The notes under the pieces are model-generated. The model was not told where the DNA came from. It saw nothing but the letters and a program-made list of their open reading frames with translations, and searched no databases. From positions 1 through 64,000 of the forward strand of contig JAFAGI010000013.1 in assembly GCA_023422835.1 (NCBI GenBank): a stretch of 64,000 nucleotides of DNA, written 5' to 3'. The position numbers and the translations under genes were made by a program. The stretch comes from Bacteroidota bacterium (lineage in GTDB: Bacteria; Bacteroidota; Bacteroidia; Chitinophagales; Chitinophagaceae). Of the stretch, positions 21,036-29,491 are shown in pieces (the first letter of the stretch is position 1; every line of letters begins with the position of its first letter).

Positions 21036-21569
21036 TTACGCTTCCTGTGGAGCGCGTTCTTCCAAAGCTTTGATAAGGCTTGCAAGTTTGCTGCCGGCGT
21101 TCAGGCCGCTGATAACATTCTTGGCGGGAGACTGCAACAAGCCGATGATTTCACCGATAAGCTCGTCTTTGCCTTTGATGGTTTTCAGTGTCTGCAACTG
21201 ATCGTCGCCTACGTATACGCTTCCGTCGAGGAAAGCTGCTTTCAGCACAGGTTTTTCGCCTTTTTCCTTACGGAAATCGCTGATGATGATGGCGGGATCT
21301 TTTGCATTGTTGGAAAACATCAGTGCGGTTACATTGTGCAAAGAATCAAATACGCCTGCATATCCTTCAGCATCCAGTGATTCCAACGCTTTTTTAATCA
21401 AAGTGTTTTTAGCCACTTTCATTTCAACTTCCTTATCGAAGCAGGCGCGGCGGAGCTGGCCGATTTGGCTAACTGTAAGCGCTTCTGTATTGGTGATGTA
21501 GAAGTTGGTATATTGAGAGAACTTTTCTTTCAAAAGTTCGATCACTTCATTTTTTTGTTCTTTAGTCAT
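21036..21569 (-). CDS. rplJ: Ribosomal protein uL10
   Basis: Stalk base protein that anchors bL12 dimers to 23S rRNA; 177 residues, normal length. Family features include the N-terminal MTKEQKNEVIELLKEKFSQY, the RNA-binding segment LRRACFDKEVEMKVAKNTL and the C-terminal helix that carries bL12 dimers. It starts 12 bases after the rplA stop, too close for an upstream autoregulatory leader of the kind known in enterobacteria. It is followed by a 100-base gap with a hairpin. Confidence 0.98.
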   Translation of the reverse strand: MTKEQKNEVIELLKEKFSQYTNFYITNTEALTVSQIGQLRRACFDKEVEMKVAKNTLIKKALESLDAEGYAGVFDSLHNVTALMFSNNAKDPAIIISDFRKEKGEKPVLKAAFLDGSVYVGDDQLQTLKTIKGKDELIGEIIGLLQSPAKNVISGLNAGSKLASLIKALEERAPQEA

Positions 21570-21581
21570 TTCTCGGAAATT

Positions 21582-22277
21582 TTAGTGTTGAACAGATTTG
21601 GTATCTACTGCAATGCCCGGGCTCATAGTGCTTGCAACACTAACGCTTTTTACGTAAGTACCTTTAGCGGCAGTTGGTTTTAGTTTCATCAAAGCATTGA
21701 TCAGCTCCTGGCAGTTTTCAACTATTTTCTCAGGAGTGAAAGAAACACGGCCGATTGATGCGTGTACTATACCTGCTTTATCTACTTTAAAAGCAATTTT
21801 ACCACCTTTTACTTCGTTTACCGCAGCTGCCACATCGTTGGTTACAGTGCCTGTTTTAGGGTTGGGCATCAGGTTTCTTGGGCCTAACACTTTACCAAGA
21901 CGGCCAATCTTAGGCATTACAGAAGGAGTAGCGATGATCACGTCTACATCAGTCCATCCGCTGTCGATCTTAGCAATGTATTCATCCAGTCCTACATAGT
22001 CGGCGCCTGCAGCAGTTGCATCTGCTTCTTTATCCGGCGTGCATAAAACCAGTACAGATTTGGTTTTACCTGTACCGTGCGGAAGGGTTACGGTGCCGCG
22101 TACCTGCTGGTCGGCTTTCCTGGGGTCTACGCCCAGGCGTACGTGCAAGTCAACAGAACTGTCGAACTTGGTTGTGTTCACTTCTTTTACCAATGCAGAA
22201 GCTTCGGCAAGAGTATATAATTTGTTCTTTTCTATTTTCGCTTCAGCGACTTTTCTTTTTTTGGAAATTTTTGCCAT
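21582..22277 (-). CDS. rplA: Ribosomal protein uL1
   Basis: L1-stalk protein, 231 residues, with the signature [23 protein letters not shown] split across residues about 125-147 and the RNA-binding N- and C-terminal halves intact. In many bacteria L1 also represses its own rplK-rplA message by binding a leader hairpin; a candidate hairpin exists ahead of rplK. Starts 25 bases after the rplK stop. Confidence 0.98.
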   Translation of the reverse strand: MAKISKKRKVAEAKIEKNKLYTLAEASALVKEVNTTKFDSSVDLHVRLGVDPRKADQQVRGTVTLPHGTGKTKSVLVLCTPDKEADATAAGADYVGLDEYIAKIDSGWTDVDVIIATPSVMPKIGRLGKVLGPRNLMPNPKTGTVTNDVAAAVNEVKGGKIAFKVDKAGIVHASIGRVSFTPEKIVENCQELINALMKLKPTAAKGTYVKSVSVASTMSPGIAVDTKSVQH

Positions 22278-22302
22278 CTCAAATTAGTTTTAAGGATTAA
22301 TA

Positions 22303-22746
22303 TTAATTTTCCCAGGGAGCGGCGCCTTCCACTGTTATTCCCAGGCTGCGGGCAGTACCGGCTACCAGTTTCATCGCGCTTTCCAGCGTAAAGCAGTTAA
22401 GATCAGGCATTTTGTCCTTAGCGATCTCTTCTACCTGTGCCCAGGTAACCTTGCCTACTTTGTTGCGATTGCTTTCCTTAGAACCTTTTTGAATTTTGGC
22501 TGCTTCCATCAGTTGGATAGCTGCAGGAGCAGTTTTAATAACGAAGTCGAAAGACTTGTCAGAATAAACCGTGATGACTACAGGAAGTACTTTTCCTGGT
22601 TTGTCCTGGGTTCTTGCATTGAATTGTTTGCAGAACTCCATAATGTTCACACCTTTGGAACCTAAGGCAGGCCCTACCGGTGGTGCAGGGTTAGCTTGTC
22701 CGCCCTTTACCTGCAACTTTACGAAACCTGAGATTTCTTTTGCCAT
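22303..22746 (-). CDS. rplK: Ribosomal protein uL11
   Basis: The start is the ATG at 22746 ([20 protein letters not shown]). The frame extends upstream to 22800 but that part is leader sequence with a hairpin. The 147-residue product has the N-terminal factor-interaction domain with the [18 protein letters not shown] motif and the C-terminal rRNA-binding domain ([10 protein letters not shown]). First gene of the operon, with the best promoter in the window at 22830-22860. Unusually, nusG and secE do not precede it. Confidence 0.98.
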   Translation of the reverse strand: MAKEISGFVKLQVKGGQANPAPPVGPALGSKGVNIMEFCKQFNARTQDKPGKVLPVVITVYSDKSFDFVIKTAPAAIQLMEAAKIQKGSKESNRNKVGKVTWAQVEEIAKDKMPDLNCFTLESAMKLVAGTARSLGITVEGAAPWEN

Positions 22747-22770
22747 TTTAATTAATTTTTTGGTGATAAC

Positions 22771-22789
22771 GTCCCGCCTTGGGCGAGAC
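22771..22789 (-). promoter_or_regulatory. Leader hairpin upstream of rplK
   Basis: On the minus strand GTCTCGCC pairs with GGCGGGAC (one G-T pair) around a CAA loop, 25 bases before the rplK start and inside the predicted 5' leader. L1-type autoregulation acts at this place in other bacteria; binding here is inference. Confidence 0.5.
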
Positions 22790-22829
22790 TCCCAATACAA
22801 TATTTCTTATAAAGAACTATTTGGGGCTG

Positions 22830-22860
22830 CAAAGGTAATCAATTCAGGGTAAATGACAAA
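22830..22860 (-). promoter_or_regulatory. Primary-sigma promoter of the rplKAJL operon
   Basis: The minus strand reads TTTG (complement of 22857-22860), 19 bases, then TACCTTTG (complement of 22830-22837). This matches the Bacteroidota -33/-7 consensus (TTTG, N19, TAnnTTTG) in sequence and spacing. The predicted leader is about 75 bases and includes the hairpin at 22771-22789. Confidence 0.75.
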
Positions 22861-22870
22861 TATTTTTATA

Positions 22871-23356
22871 TCAATATTTGCCAATGCGTACGTTGGCAGT
22901 CAGCAGTTTCCTGATTTCCGAAGCCTGCACGCTGCTCATGTGATCTTTCGGTATCAGAAAAAATGCTCTTTTATTAAAATAAAGATGGAAGAAGTGCGGT
23001 GTTTCAAAGAAGTTGGAAAAACGGTTCCATTCCCATTCCGACCTGCCGCGCGCATTTTCAATGCTGATATATTGTGGTGTAAAGCCCGCTGCAAAGCTGT
23101 CGCGGAAAGTGTTTTTAGATTTTTTGTAAATAATAAGTGGCAGGAGGTAAAAAACCACTATAAAAAAAGCCATCCAGATAAAAGAAGCCAGCAGGAAAAT
23201 CTGGGGTTGTATTTTTTTCATAAAAAGAAATACGCCTGCCAGAACGGAAAATACAATCGTGATCACCGCCAATATTTTAATCTCCGGGCGCGAAATAAAA
23301 TGAAAGCGTAGCGCCTGTATCACTTTTTTCTTATCATAATTAAAAAGTATCTGCAT
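22871..23356 (-). CDS. YcxB-like membrane protein
   Basis: 161-residue protein with an N-terminal cytoplasmic stretch, two adjacent transmembrane helices (about 29-48 and 52-76) and a C-terminal beta-rich domain (TPQYISIENARGRSEWEWNR... in part) that matches the YcxB-like layout, a PH-like fold of unknown role. A -7 element TATTTTTG lies on the minus strand at 23370-23377, 13 bases before the ATG. Its stop is 11 bases upstream of the rplK -33 box, so read-through into the ribosomal operon is possible. Confidence 0.7.
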   Translation of the reverse strand: MQILFNYDKKKVIQALRFHFISRPEIKILAVITIVFSVLAGVFLFMKKIQPQIFLLASFIWMAFFIVVFYLLPLIIYKKSKNTFRDSFAAGFTPQYISIENARGRSEWEWNRFSNFFETPHFFHLYFNKRAFFLIPKDHMSSVQASEIRKLLTANVRIGKY

Positions 23357-23538
23357 ATGTCGCTCTTATCAAAAATAAGTTACAAATAGAGGTATTTATT
23401 TCGAAGAAATCAAAATTTTTTAGAATACTGTTTACGATCTTAAAATCCCATGCTCCAAAAGCGTGCTAATTTTGAAGGTTGTTTGGTTTCAGCAACTACA
23501 AAGGGCATCAAAAAATAGTTATTGATAAGGAATTTTAC

Positions 23539-23546
23539 TACTTTTG
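23539..23546 (+). promoter_or_regulatory. -7 promoter element of the nuo operon
   Basis: TACTTTTG matches TAnnTTTG, 29 bases before the nuoA ATG. A TTG at 23522-23524 lies 14 bases upstream, shorter than the usual spacing, so the -33 half is uncertain. Confidence 0.55.
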
Positions 23547-23575
23547 CACATAATCTTATTCCGAAATTAGCACTT

Positions 23576-23995
23576 ATGCAGCTATTGAATATTCTTTTAT
23601 TACAGGCGGCGCAAACGCAGCAGGCTTCAGGCACATCGGCGGAGTATATTCCTATTGTAGTGCATATTCTTTTTGCCCTGGCTTTTGTGGCGATACTGGT
23701 TTGGATATCGCACCTTTTGGGGCCCAAAAGGCCTACTGAAGTAAAGCTTGAAACTTTTGCCGGCGGTTTAAAAGAGCACCACGGCCACGCAAGGCAGCCG
23801 GTATCTGTAAAATACTTCTTGGTGGCTATTTTATTTGTGTTGTTCGACGTGGAAGTGATTTTCTTTTACCCCTATGCCGTGAACTTTAAAGCGCTTGGCT
23901 GGCAGGGCTTTATCACTGTATTGATATTTGTAAGCCTGTTTATAACCGGGTTGATTTATTTGTATAAGAAAGGTGCGCTGAATTGGGAAGATTAA
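23576..23995 (+). CDS. nuoA: NADH-quinone oxidoreductase subunit A
   Basis: Small membrane subunit of complex I, 139 residues, three helices. The start is the ATG at 23576 (MQLLNILLL); the frame opens earlier at 23522 but that part contains the promoter. The conserved ETFAGGLKEHHG loop and FDVEVIFFYPYAV helix identify NuoA. First of fourteen nuo genes in the order A-B-C-D-E-F-G-H-I-J-K-L-M-N, all on the plus strand. Confidence 0.95.
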   Translation: MQLLNILLLQAAQTQQASGTSAEYIPIVVHILFALAFVAILVWISHLLGPKRPTEVKLETFAGGLKEHHGHARQPVSVKYFLVAILFVLFDVEVIFFYPYAVNFKALGWQGFITVLIFVSLFITGLIYLYKKGALNWED

Positions 23996-24028
23996 TATTG
24001 AATGAATCAAAACTAAGGAGAAAAAATT

Positions 24029-24619
24029 ATGGCTCGTCCAGTAAGATTTAATATAAATGCAAAAGAGGCAGATATAAATGACAACATTGCACTGAGAGAA
24101 ATGCCCGAAGGCCTCGCCGGTGAAGGTTATTTTGCTACCTCATTAGAAAAGGTGATAGGCATGGGAAGACAGTTTTCCATGTGGCCCGTGCCTTTTGCCA
24201 CTTCCTGCTGCGGTATAGAATATATGGCCACGGTGGCCAGTAATTATGATATCGGCCGGTTTGGAGGAGAAAGGATGGCGCATGCACCCCACCAGTGCGA
24301 TGTGCTGATGGTAATGGGAACTATTTCCAAGAAAATGGCCCCCATTATTAAAAGAGTGTATGCGCAAATGGCAGAACCCAGGTGGGTGATGGCTATCGGC
24401 GCCTGCGCCTGTTCCGGCGGCATATTTGATACTTACTCTGTATTGCAGGGCATTGACCAGATTGTGCCGGTAGACGTATACGTATCCGGCTGCCCGCCCC
24501 GCCCTGAAGGCATCATTGAGGGATTTATGCTCATACAGGAGCTCAACAGGAATGAAAGCCTTCGCCGCAGAAACAGTGAACATTACAAAGCATTATTAGG
24601 CACATACGGAATAGAATAA
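24029..24619 (+). CDS. nuoB: NADH-quinone oxidoreductase subunit B
   Basis: Peripheral-arm subunit that carries cluster N2, the last iron-sulfur centre before quinone. The 196-residue sequence has all four ligands: the tandem Cys60-Cys61 (SCCGIEYM), Cys126 (GACACSGG) and Cys155 (GCPPRPEG). The N-terminal 30 residues are a family-specific extension. It lies 33 bases after nuoA. Confidence 0.97.
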   Translation: MARPVRFNINAKEADINDNIALREMPEGLAGEGYFATSLEKVIGMGRQFSMWPVPFATSCCGIEYMATVASNYDIGRFGGERMAHAPHQCDVLMVMGTISKKMAPIIKRVYAQMAEPRWVMAIGACACSGGIFDTYSVLQGIDQIVPVDVYVSGCPPRPEGIIEGFMLIQELNRNESLRRRNSEHYKALLGTYGIE

Positions 24620-24628
24620 TTACCAACC

Positions 24629-25126
24629 ATGACAAATGAGTCTGTAAAAGAGAAATTAATAACCACCTTCGGTGATAAGGTTTTCGCGTTCGATGAGCCT
24701 TACGGCATGCTGGAATTTCATATCCATGCCGAAGATAATATTAATATTTTAAGAGAATTGTATGAGAATGATGCTTTCTCATTCCGTTTCCTGACCGATG
24801 TCACTGCTGTGCATTTCCCTCATAAAAAAGGACAGGAGTTTATGATCGTGTACCACTTGCACAACCTGGTGGACAATTTCAGGATGAGGATTAAGACTTC
24901 GCTTGATATAGATAACTTAAATATTCAGTCAGCTACGGCGCTGTTCGAGTCTGCTAACTGGCAGGAAAGGGAAACCTATGACTTTTATGGTATCAATTTC
25001 GTGAACCATCCGAATTTAAAACGTATTTTAAACCCGGATGAAATGGATTATTTCCCCATGAGAAAAGAATACCCGCTGGAAGACCAGACCCGCCTGGATA
25101 AGGATAATGCAATGTTTGGAAGATAA
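24629..25126 (+). CDS. nuoC: NADH-quinone oxidoreductase subunit C
   Basis: 165-residue hydrophilic subunit (30 kDa family) of the quinone-reducing module. The signature WQERETYDFYGINFVNHPNL and the RKEYPLEDQTR end are present. It is separate from nuoD, unlike the fused nuoCD of enterobacteria. Starts nine bases after nuoB. Confidence 0.96.
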   Translation: MTNESVKEKLITTFGDKVFAFDEPYGMLEFHIHAEDNINILRELYENDAFSFRFLTDVTAVHFPHKKGQEFMIVYHLHNLVDNFRMRIKTSLDIDNLNIQSATALFESANWQERETYDFYGINFVNHPNLKRILNPDEMDYFPMRKEYPLEDQTRLDKDNAMFGR

Positions 25127-25156
25127 TTAAACACAAAATAATATATTCAACTCAAA

Positions 25157-26404
25157 ATGGTTGAAGAACAGATACATACTAAAGACAACGAGCATATAAA
25201 CCTTCCCGAAGGATTTATAGAGAAAAAGACGGTAACCATCAATTTCGGCCCTGCACACCCGGCTACGCACGGCGTGTTTCAGAACATTATGGAAATTGAT
25301 GGCGAGCGCGTGGTTTCTACAGAAATGACGGTAGGCTATATTCACCGTGCTTTTGAGAAAATTGCAGAGCACCGCCCGCTGTACCAGATCACACCACTTA
25401 CAGACAGGATGAACTATTGCTCAAGCCCCATCAACAACATGGGCTGGCATATGACTTGCGAGAAGCTATTAAAAATACAGACGCCCAAGCGCGTGGATTA
25501 CATGCGCATCATTATCATGGAGCTGGCGCGTATTGCCGACCACATCATCTGCAACACTATTATTGTGCAGGATTCCGGCGCCTCTACGCCTTTCATCTAC
25601 CTGATGCAGGACAGGGAGGCCATCTATGAAATTTATGAAGAGATCTGCGGATCACGCCTTACTACCAACATTGGCCGTATCGGCGGGTTCGAGCGCAATT
25701 TCAATGAGGTTGCCTGGAGAAAATTAGAAATTTTCCTGGAAAAGTTTCCCCATAAACTCAAAGAATTTGAAGCCCTTACCCAGCGCAACCGCATCTTCAT
25801 GGACAGGACCATCGGCGTAGGGCCGATCTCTGCCGAACGTGCGCTGAACTATGGCTTTACAGGCCCCAACCTGCGTGCTACGGGCGTTGATTATGACGTA
25901 AGGATTCATACACCTTATTGCAGCTACGAGGATTTTGACCTGCAGGTACCTGTAGGAAGCACAGGAGATGTTTACGACCGCTACCTGGTGCGCAACCAGG
26001 AGATGTGGCAGTCTTACAGCCTCATCAAACAGGCGTATGAAAAGTGTATGGAATTTAAAGGAAAAGATGCAGAAGTGTATCATGCGGATGTGCCAGAGTA
26101 TTATCTTCCCAAGAAAGAAGATGTATACACCAAGATGGAAGCATTGATCTGGCATTTTAAAATTATCATGGGTGAAACGGCTCTGCCGGCGGGTGAAGTT
26201 TACCACTCTGTGGAAGGTGGTAATGGCGAGCTGGGCTTCTACCTGATCAGCGATGGCGGCAGAACACCATACCGCCTGCATTTCAGGCGTCCGTGTTTTA
26301 TCTATTACCAGGCATTTGAAGAGCTGATCAAAGGAGGTTTGCTGAGCGATGCGGTTATCAACATGAGTAGCCTGAACCTGATTGCAGGAGAAATGGATGC
26401 CTAA
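25157..26404 (+). CDS. nuoD: NADH-quinone oxidoreductase subunit D
   Basis: 49 kDa-type subunit, 415 residues, that forms the quinone pocket with NuoB. The N-terminal FGPAHPATHGVF loop carries the conserved quinone-site His, and MTVGYIHRAFEKIAEHRP, INNMGWHMTCEKLL and the YHSVEGGNGELGFY region follow the family. The C-terminal end reads LNLIAGEMDA rather than the more common DPVFGEVDR. It starts 30 bases after nuoC. Confidence 0.97.
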   Translation: MVEEQIHTKDNEHINLPEGFIEKKTVTINFGPAHPATHGVFQNIMEIDGERVVSTEMTVGYIHRAFEKIAEHRPLYQITPLTDRMNYCSSPINNMGWHMTCEKLLKIQTPKRVDYMRIIIMELARIADHIICNTIIVQDSGASTPFIYLMQDREAIYEIYEEICGSRLTTNIGRIGGFERNFNEVAWRKLEIFLEKFPHKLKEFEALTQRNRIFMDRTIGVGPISAERALNYGFTGPNLRATGVDYDVRIHTPYCSYEDFDLQVPVGSTGDVYDRYLVRNQEMWQSYSLIKQAYEKCMEFKGKDAEVYHADVPEYYLPKKEDVYTKMEALIWHFKIIMGETALPAGEVYHSVEGGNGELGFYLISDGGRTPYRLHFRRPCFIYYQAFEELIKGGLLSDAVINMSSLNLIAGEMDA

Positions 26405-26460
26405 AGATTGGTAAGAAATACCAGGCAGAATTTAAAAGTTAAAGAACGAAATAGAGTATA

Positions 26461-26961
26461 ATGATTCAGTTTTCGGAAGGCACGCTAAAAAAAGTGCAGG
26501 AGATTATAGGCCGCTATCCCGAAGGGAAGCAGAAAAGCGCTCTGATACCTGTTTTGCACTTGGCACAACAGGAGTCAGGAGGCTGGCTGGATGTGCCTGT
26601 GATGGATTATGTAGCAGGGTTGCTACAGTTAGAGCCGATTGAAGTGTATGAGGTGGTTACGTTTTACAGCATGTTCCACACGAAGCCGGTAGGCAAATAT
26701 GTGCTTGAAGTATGCCAGACCGGCCCCTGTATGCTCAACGGCAGCGACAACATCATTGCTTATATTGAAGAGAAGCTGAACATCGGGCCGGGTGATACCA
26801 CTCCCGACGGGATGTTTACCCTGAAAACTGTGGAATGCCTGGGTGCCTGCGGCTATGCGCCCATGCTGCAACTGGGAAAATTCTACAAAGAGCATTTAAC
26901 CAGGGAAAAAATAGATGCATTGATTGAGGAATGCAGATCCGGCGCTACGCTGGCAAAATAA
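26461..26961 (+). CDS. nuoE: NADH-quinone oxidoreductase subunit E
   Basis: 24 kDa-type subunit of the NADH-dehydrogenase module, 166 residues, with a thioredoxin-like fold holding the 2Fe-2S cluster N1a. The ligands are Cys85 and Cys90 (CQTGPC) and Cys126 and Cys130 (CLGAC). The helical N-terminal region has the GGWLDVPVMDYVA motif. It starts 56 bases after nuoD. Confidence 0.97.
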   Translation: MIQFSEGTLKKVQEIIGRYPEGKQKSALIPVLHLAQQESGGWLDVPVMDYVAGLLQLEPIEVYEVVTFYSMFHTKPVGKYVLEVCQTGPCMLNGSDNIIAYIEEKLNIGPGDTTPDGMFTLKTVECLGACGYAPMLQLGKFYKEHLTREKIDALIEECRSGATLAK

Positions 26962-27001
26962 AGAAATTTACAACGGCTGTTAATTTGATTTTTAATACAA
27001 A

Positions 27002-28360
27002 ATGAAATTATTATTAGATAAAGCACACATTGAAGGCATTCGCTTCTTCGACACCTACCGCAAAAACGGCGGCTATACGGCAGTTGAAAAGGCGCTTAAA
27101 ATGTCTCCGGATGAAGTTGTGGAAGAAGTAAGGAAGAGCGGGCTCAGAGGAAGAGGCGGCGCGGGCTTCCCCACAGGGCTTAAATGGTCTTTCCTGGCTA
27201 AACCAGAAGGCATTCCCCGCCACCTGGTGTGCAATGCAGACGAGTCTGAGCCGGGTACTTTTAAAGACAGGTATTTAATGGAATTTATTCCTCACCTGCT
27301 CATAGAAGGACTGATTGTTTCAAGCTATGCATTGGGATCTAACAACACCTATATTTATATCCGCGGAGAATATGCGTGGATACCCGATATACTGGAACAG
27401 GCAATTGAAGAAGCAAGAAGCAACGGGTGGCTGGGTAAAAACATCCAGGGCAGCGGCTTCGATTGTGAGATATATGTGCACCGCGGTGCCGGCGCTTACA
27501 TTTGCGGCGAAGAAACTGCTTTGCTCGAAAGCCTGGAAGGAAAACGAGGCAACCCGAGGATAAAACCTCCGTTTCCGGCCGTAAAAGGCGCCTGGGACCG
27601 GCCTACCGTGGTAAACAACGTGGAGACACTGGCAGCGGTAGTTCCGATCATGAATATGGGCGGGGCAGCTTACGGAAACATAGGCGTAGGCAAATCTACA
27701 GGTACCAAACTTATTTCTGCCTGCGGCAACCTCAACAAGCCGGGCGTGTACGAGATACCTTTTGACCTGAGCGTAGAGGAATTTATATTCAGCGATGAAT
27801 GGTGCGGCGGCATTCCCAACGGAAAACGTTTGAAAGCCTGCATTCCGGGCGGTTCATCTGTTCCTATTTTACCCGCAAGCTTATTACTGACTACTTCTAC
27901 CGGCGAAAAAAGGCTGATGAATTATGAAAGCCTTTCTGAAGGGGGCTTTGCCACGGGATCAATGCTGGGCTCCGGCGGTTTTATTGTGTTGGATGAAGAC
28001 CAGTGCGTGGTGAAACATACTTATACTTTGGCGCGTTTCTACCGTCATGAAAGTTGCGGTCAGTGTTCACCATGCAGGGAAGGCACCGGCTGGATGGAGA
28101 AGATATTGAAGAATATTGAAGACGGTCGCGGTAAAATGAGCGATATTGATTTATTGTGGGATATCCAGAGGAAGATTGAAGGCAATACCATTTGCCCGCT
28201 AGGCGATGCAGCAGCATGGCCGGTTGCCGCAGCCATCAGGCATTTCAGGGATGAGTTTGAATGGCATGTGACCAATCCGCAGGAAGCGCTGACAAGAAAC
28301 TACGGCCTGGCAAATTATGCAGAACCAAGAATAACAGATACGGCGGCAGTACCGGCATAG
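27002..28360 (+). CDS. nuoF: NADH-quinone oxidoreductase subunit F
   Basis: 51 kDa-type flavoprotein, 452 residues, that oxidises NADH with FMN and passes electrons to cluster N3. The nucleotide-binding SGLRGRGGAGFPTGLKW glycine loop is near residue 43 and the ICGEETALLESLEGKRG flavin segment near 165. N3 ligands are Cys352, Cys355 and Cys358 (CGQCSPC) and Cys398 (CPLGD). It starts 40 bases after nuoE. Confidence 0.97.
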   Translation: MKLLLDKAHIEGIRFFDTYRKNGGYTAVEKALKMSPDEVVEEVRKSGLRGRGGAGFPTGLKWSFLAKPEGIPRHLVCNADESEPGTFKDRYLMEFIPHLLIEGLIVSSYALGSNNTYIYIRGEYAWIPDILEQAIEEARSNGWLGKNIQGSGFDCEIYVHRGAGAYICGEETALLESLEGKRGNPRIKPPFPAVKGAWDRPTVVNNVETLAAVVPIMNMGGAAYGNIGVGKSTGTKLISACGNLNKPGVYEIPFDLSVEEFIFSDEWCGGIPNGKRLKACIPGGSSVPILPASLLLTTSTGEKRLMNYESLSEGGFATGSMLGSGGFIVLDEDQCVVKHTYTLARFYRHESCGQCSPCREGTGWMEKILKNIEDGRGKMSDIDLLWDIQRKIEGNTICPLGDAAAWPVAAAIRHFRDEFEWHVTNPQEALTRNYGLANYAEPRITDTAAVPA

Positions 28361-28384
28361 TTGCTCCGCTGAAAAAGATATAAA

Positions 28385-29491
28385 ATGGCTGAAGAACAAT
28401 TATTTAAAGTAACCATTGACAACATTACCATAGAGGTTCCGTCAGGAACCTCTATCCTGGAAGCTGCCAGGAAGATTGGCGGAGACGTTACACCCCCGGC
28501 CATGTGCTACTACAGCAAGCTGAAGGGTACCGGCGGTAAATGCCGTACCTGCCTGGTTGAGGTCAGCAAAGGTTCGGAAAAAGACCCGCGCCCTATGCCT
28601 AAGCTGGTGGCAAGCTGCCGCACAACCGTAATGGATGGCATGGAAGTAAAAAATATCACCTCCTCCAAAGTGGTGGATGCACGCGCAGGCGTAGTGGAGT
28701 TTCTGCTCATCAACCATCCGCTGGATTGCCCCATCTGCGACCAGGCAGGAGAGTGCCACCTGCAAGACCTCAGCTACGAACACGGCGATGCAGGCACACG
28801 CTTTGAGTTTGAAAAAAGAACTTTCAAAAAGGTTGACCTGGGAGATAAGATACAACTGCACATGACGCGCTGCATACTTTGCTACCGCTGTGTGTACCTG
28901 GCCGACCAGCTTACCAACAAAAGAGTACATGGTGTGCTCGACAGGGGCGATCATGCTCAAATAGCTACTTACATTAAAGAAAGCCTGGGCAATGAATTTA
29001 TCGGCAACGTAATAGACGTGTGCCCGGTAGGCGCATTGACAGACAGGACATTCCGTTTTAAAAACCGTGTTTGGTTCCTGAAGCCGCAGAACGCGCACAG
29101 GGACTGTTCTACCTGCAGCGGTAAAGCCACTGTATGGCTAAGAGGCGATGAAGTATTCCGCGTTACAGCCCGTAAAGATGAGTGGGGAGAAGTGGAAGAC
29201 TGGATCTGTAATGAATGCCGCTTCGATAAGAAGCTCACCAGCGACTGGGTAATTGAGGGGCCAAGAGAGATCAACAGGCATTCCGTGATCTCGCAGAACC
29301 ATTATACCAAAGAAACAAAAGAACCGCAGGAGTTTTTACCGGAAATTCTGGGCCGCAAGCCAAGGATTCTGCTCGACATTCATGATGTAAGCGATGTAGA
29401 CAAGCCGGGCATAGACCTTAGCCTGATAGAAGGCCCTGCGCACTCAACGGATTTTGATACAAACACTAACGAAAACTACGAAAGCAAATGA
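28385..29491 (+). CDS. nuoG: NADH-quinone oxidoreductase subunit G, short form
   Basis: 368 residues, about half the usual NuoG length. Cluster ligands are visible in order: N1b 2Fe-2S at Cys41, Cys53, Cys56 and Cys78; N5 at His111, Cys115, Cys118 and Cys124; N4 at Cys163, Cys166, Cys169 and Cys213. A further CX2C pair at 241/244 and another at 275/278 could hold an N7-like 4Fe-4S cluster. The large molybdopterin-oxidoreductase-like domain found in longer homologues is missing; the protein ends after an 85-residue tail. My recollection is that short NuoG is usual in Bacteroidota. The gene overlaps nuoH by four bases (ATGA). Confidence 0.93.
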   Translation: MAEEQLFKVTIDNITIEVPSGTSILEAARKIGGDVTPPAMCYYSKLKGTGGKCRTCLVEVSKGSEKDPRPMPKLVASCRTTVMDGMEVKNITSSKVVDARAGVVEFLLINHPLDCPICDQAGECHLQDLSYEHGDAGTRFEFEKRTFKKVDLGDKIQLHMTRCILCYRCVYLADQLTNKRVHGVLDRGDHAQIATYIKESLGNEFIGNVIDVCPVGALTDRTFRFKNRVWFLKPQNAHRDCSTCSGKATVWLRGDEVFRVTARKDEWGEVEDWICNECRFDKKLTSDWVIEGPREINRHSVISQNHYTKETKEPQEFLPEILGRKPRILLDIHDVSDVDKPGIDLSLIEGPAHSTDFDTNTNENYESK

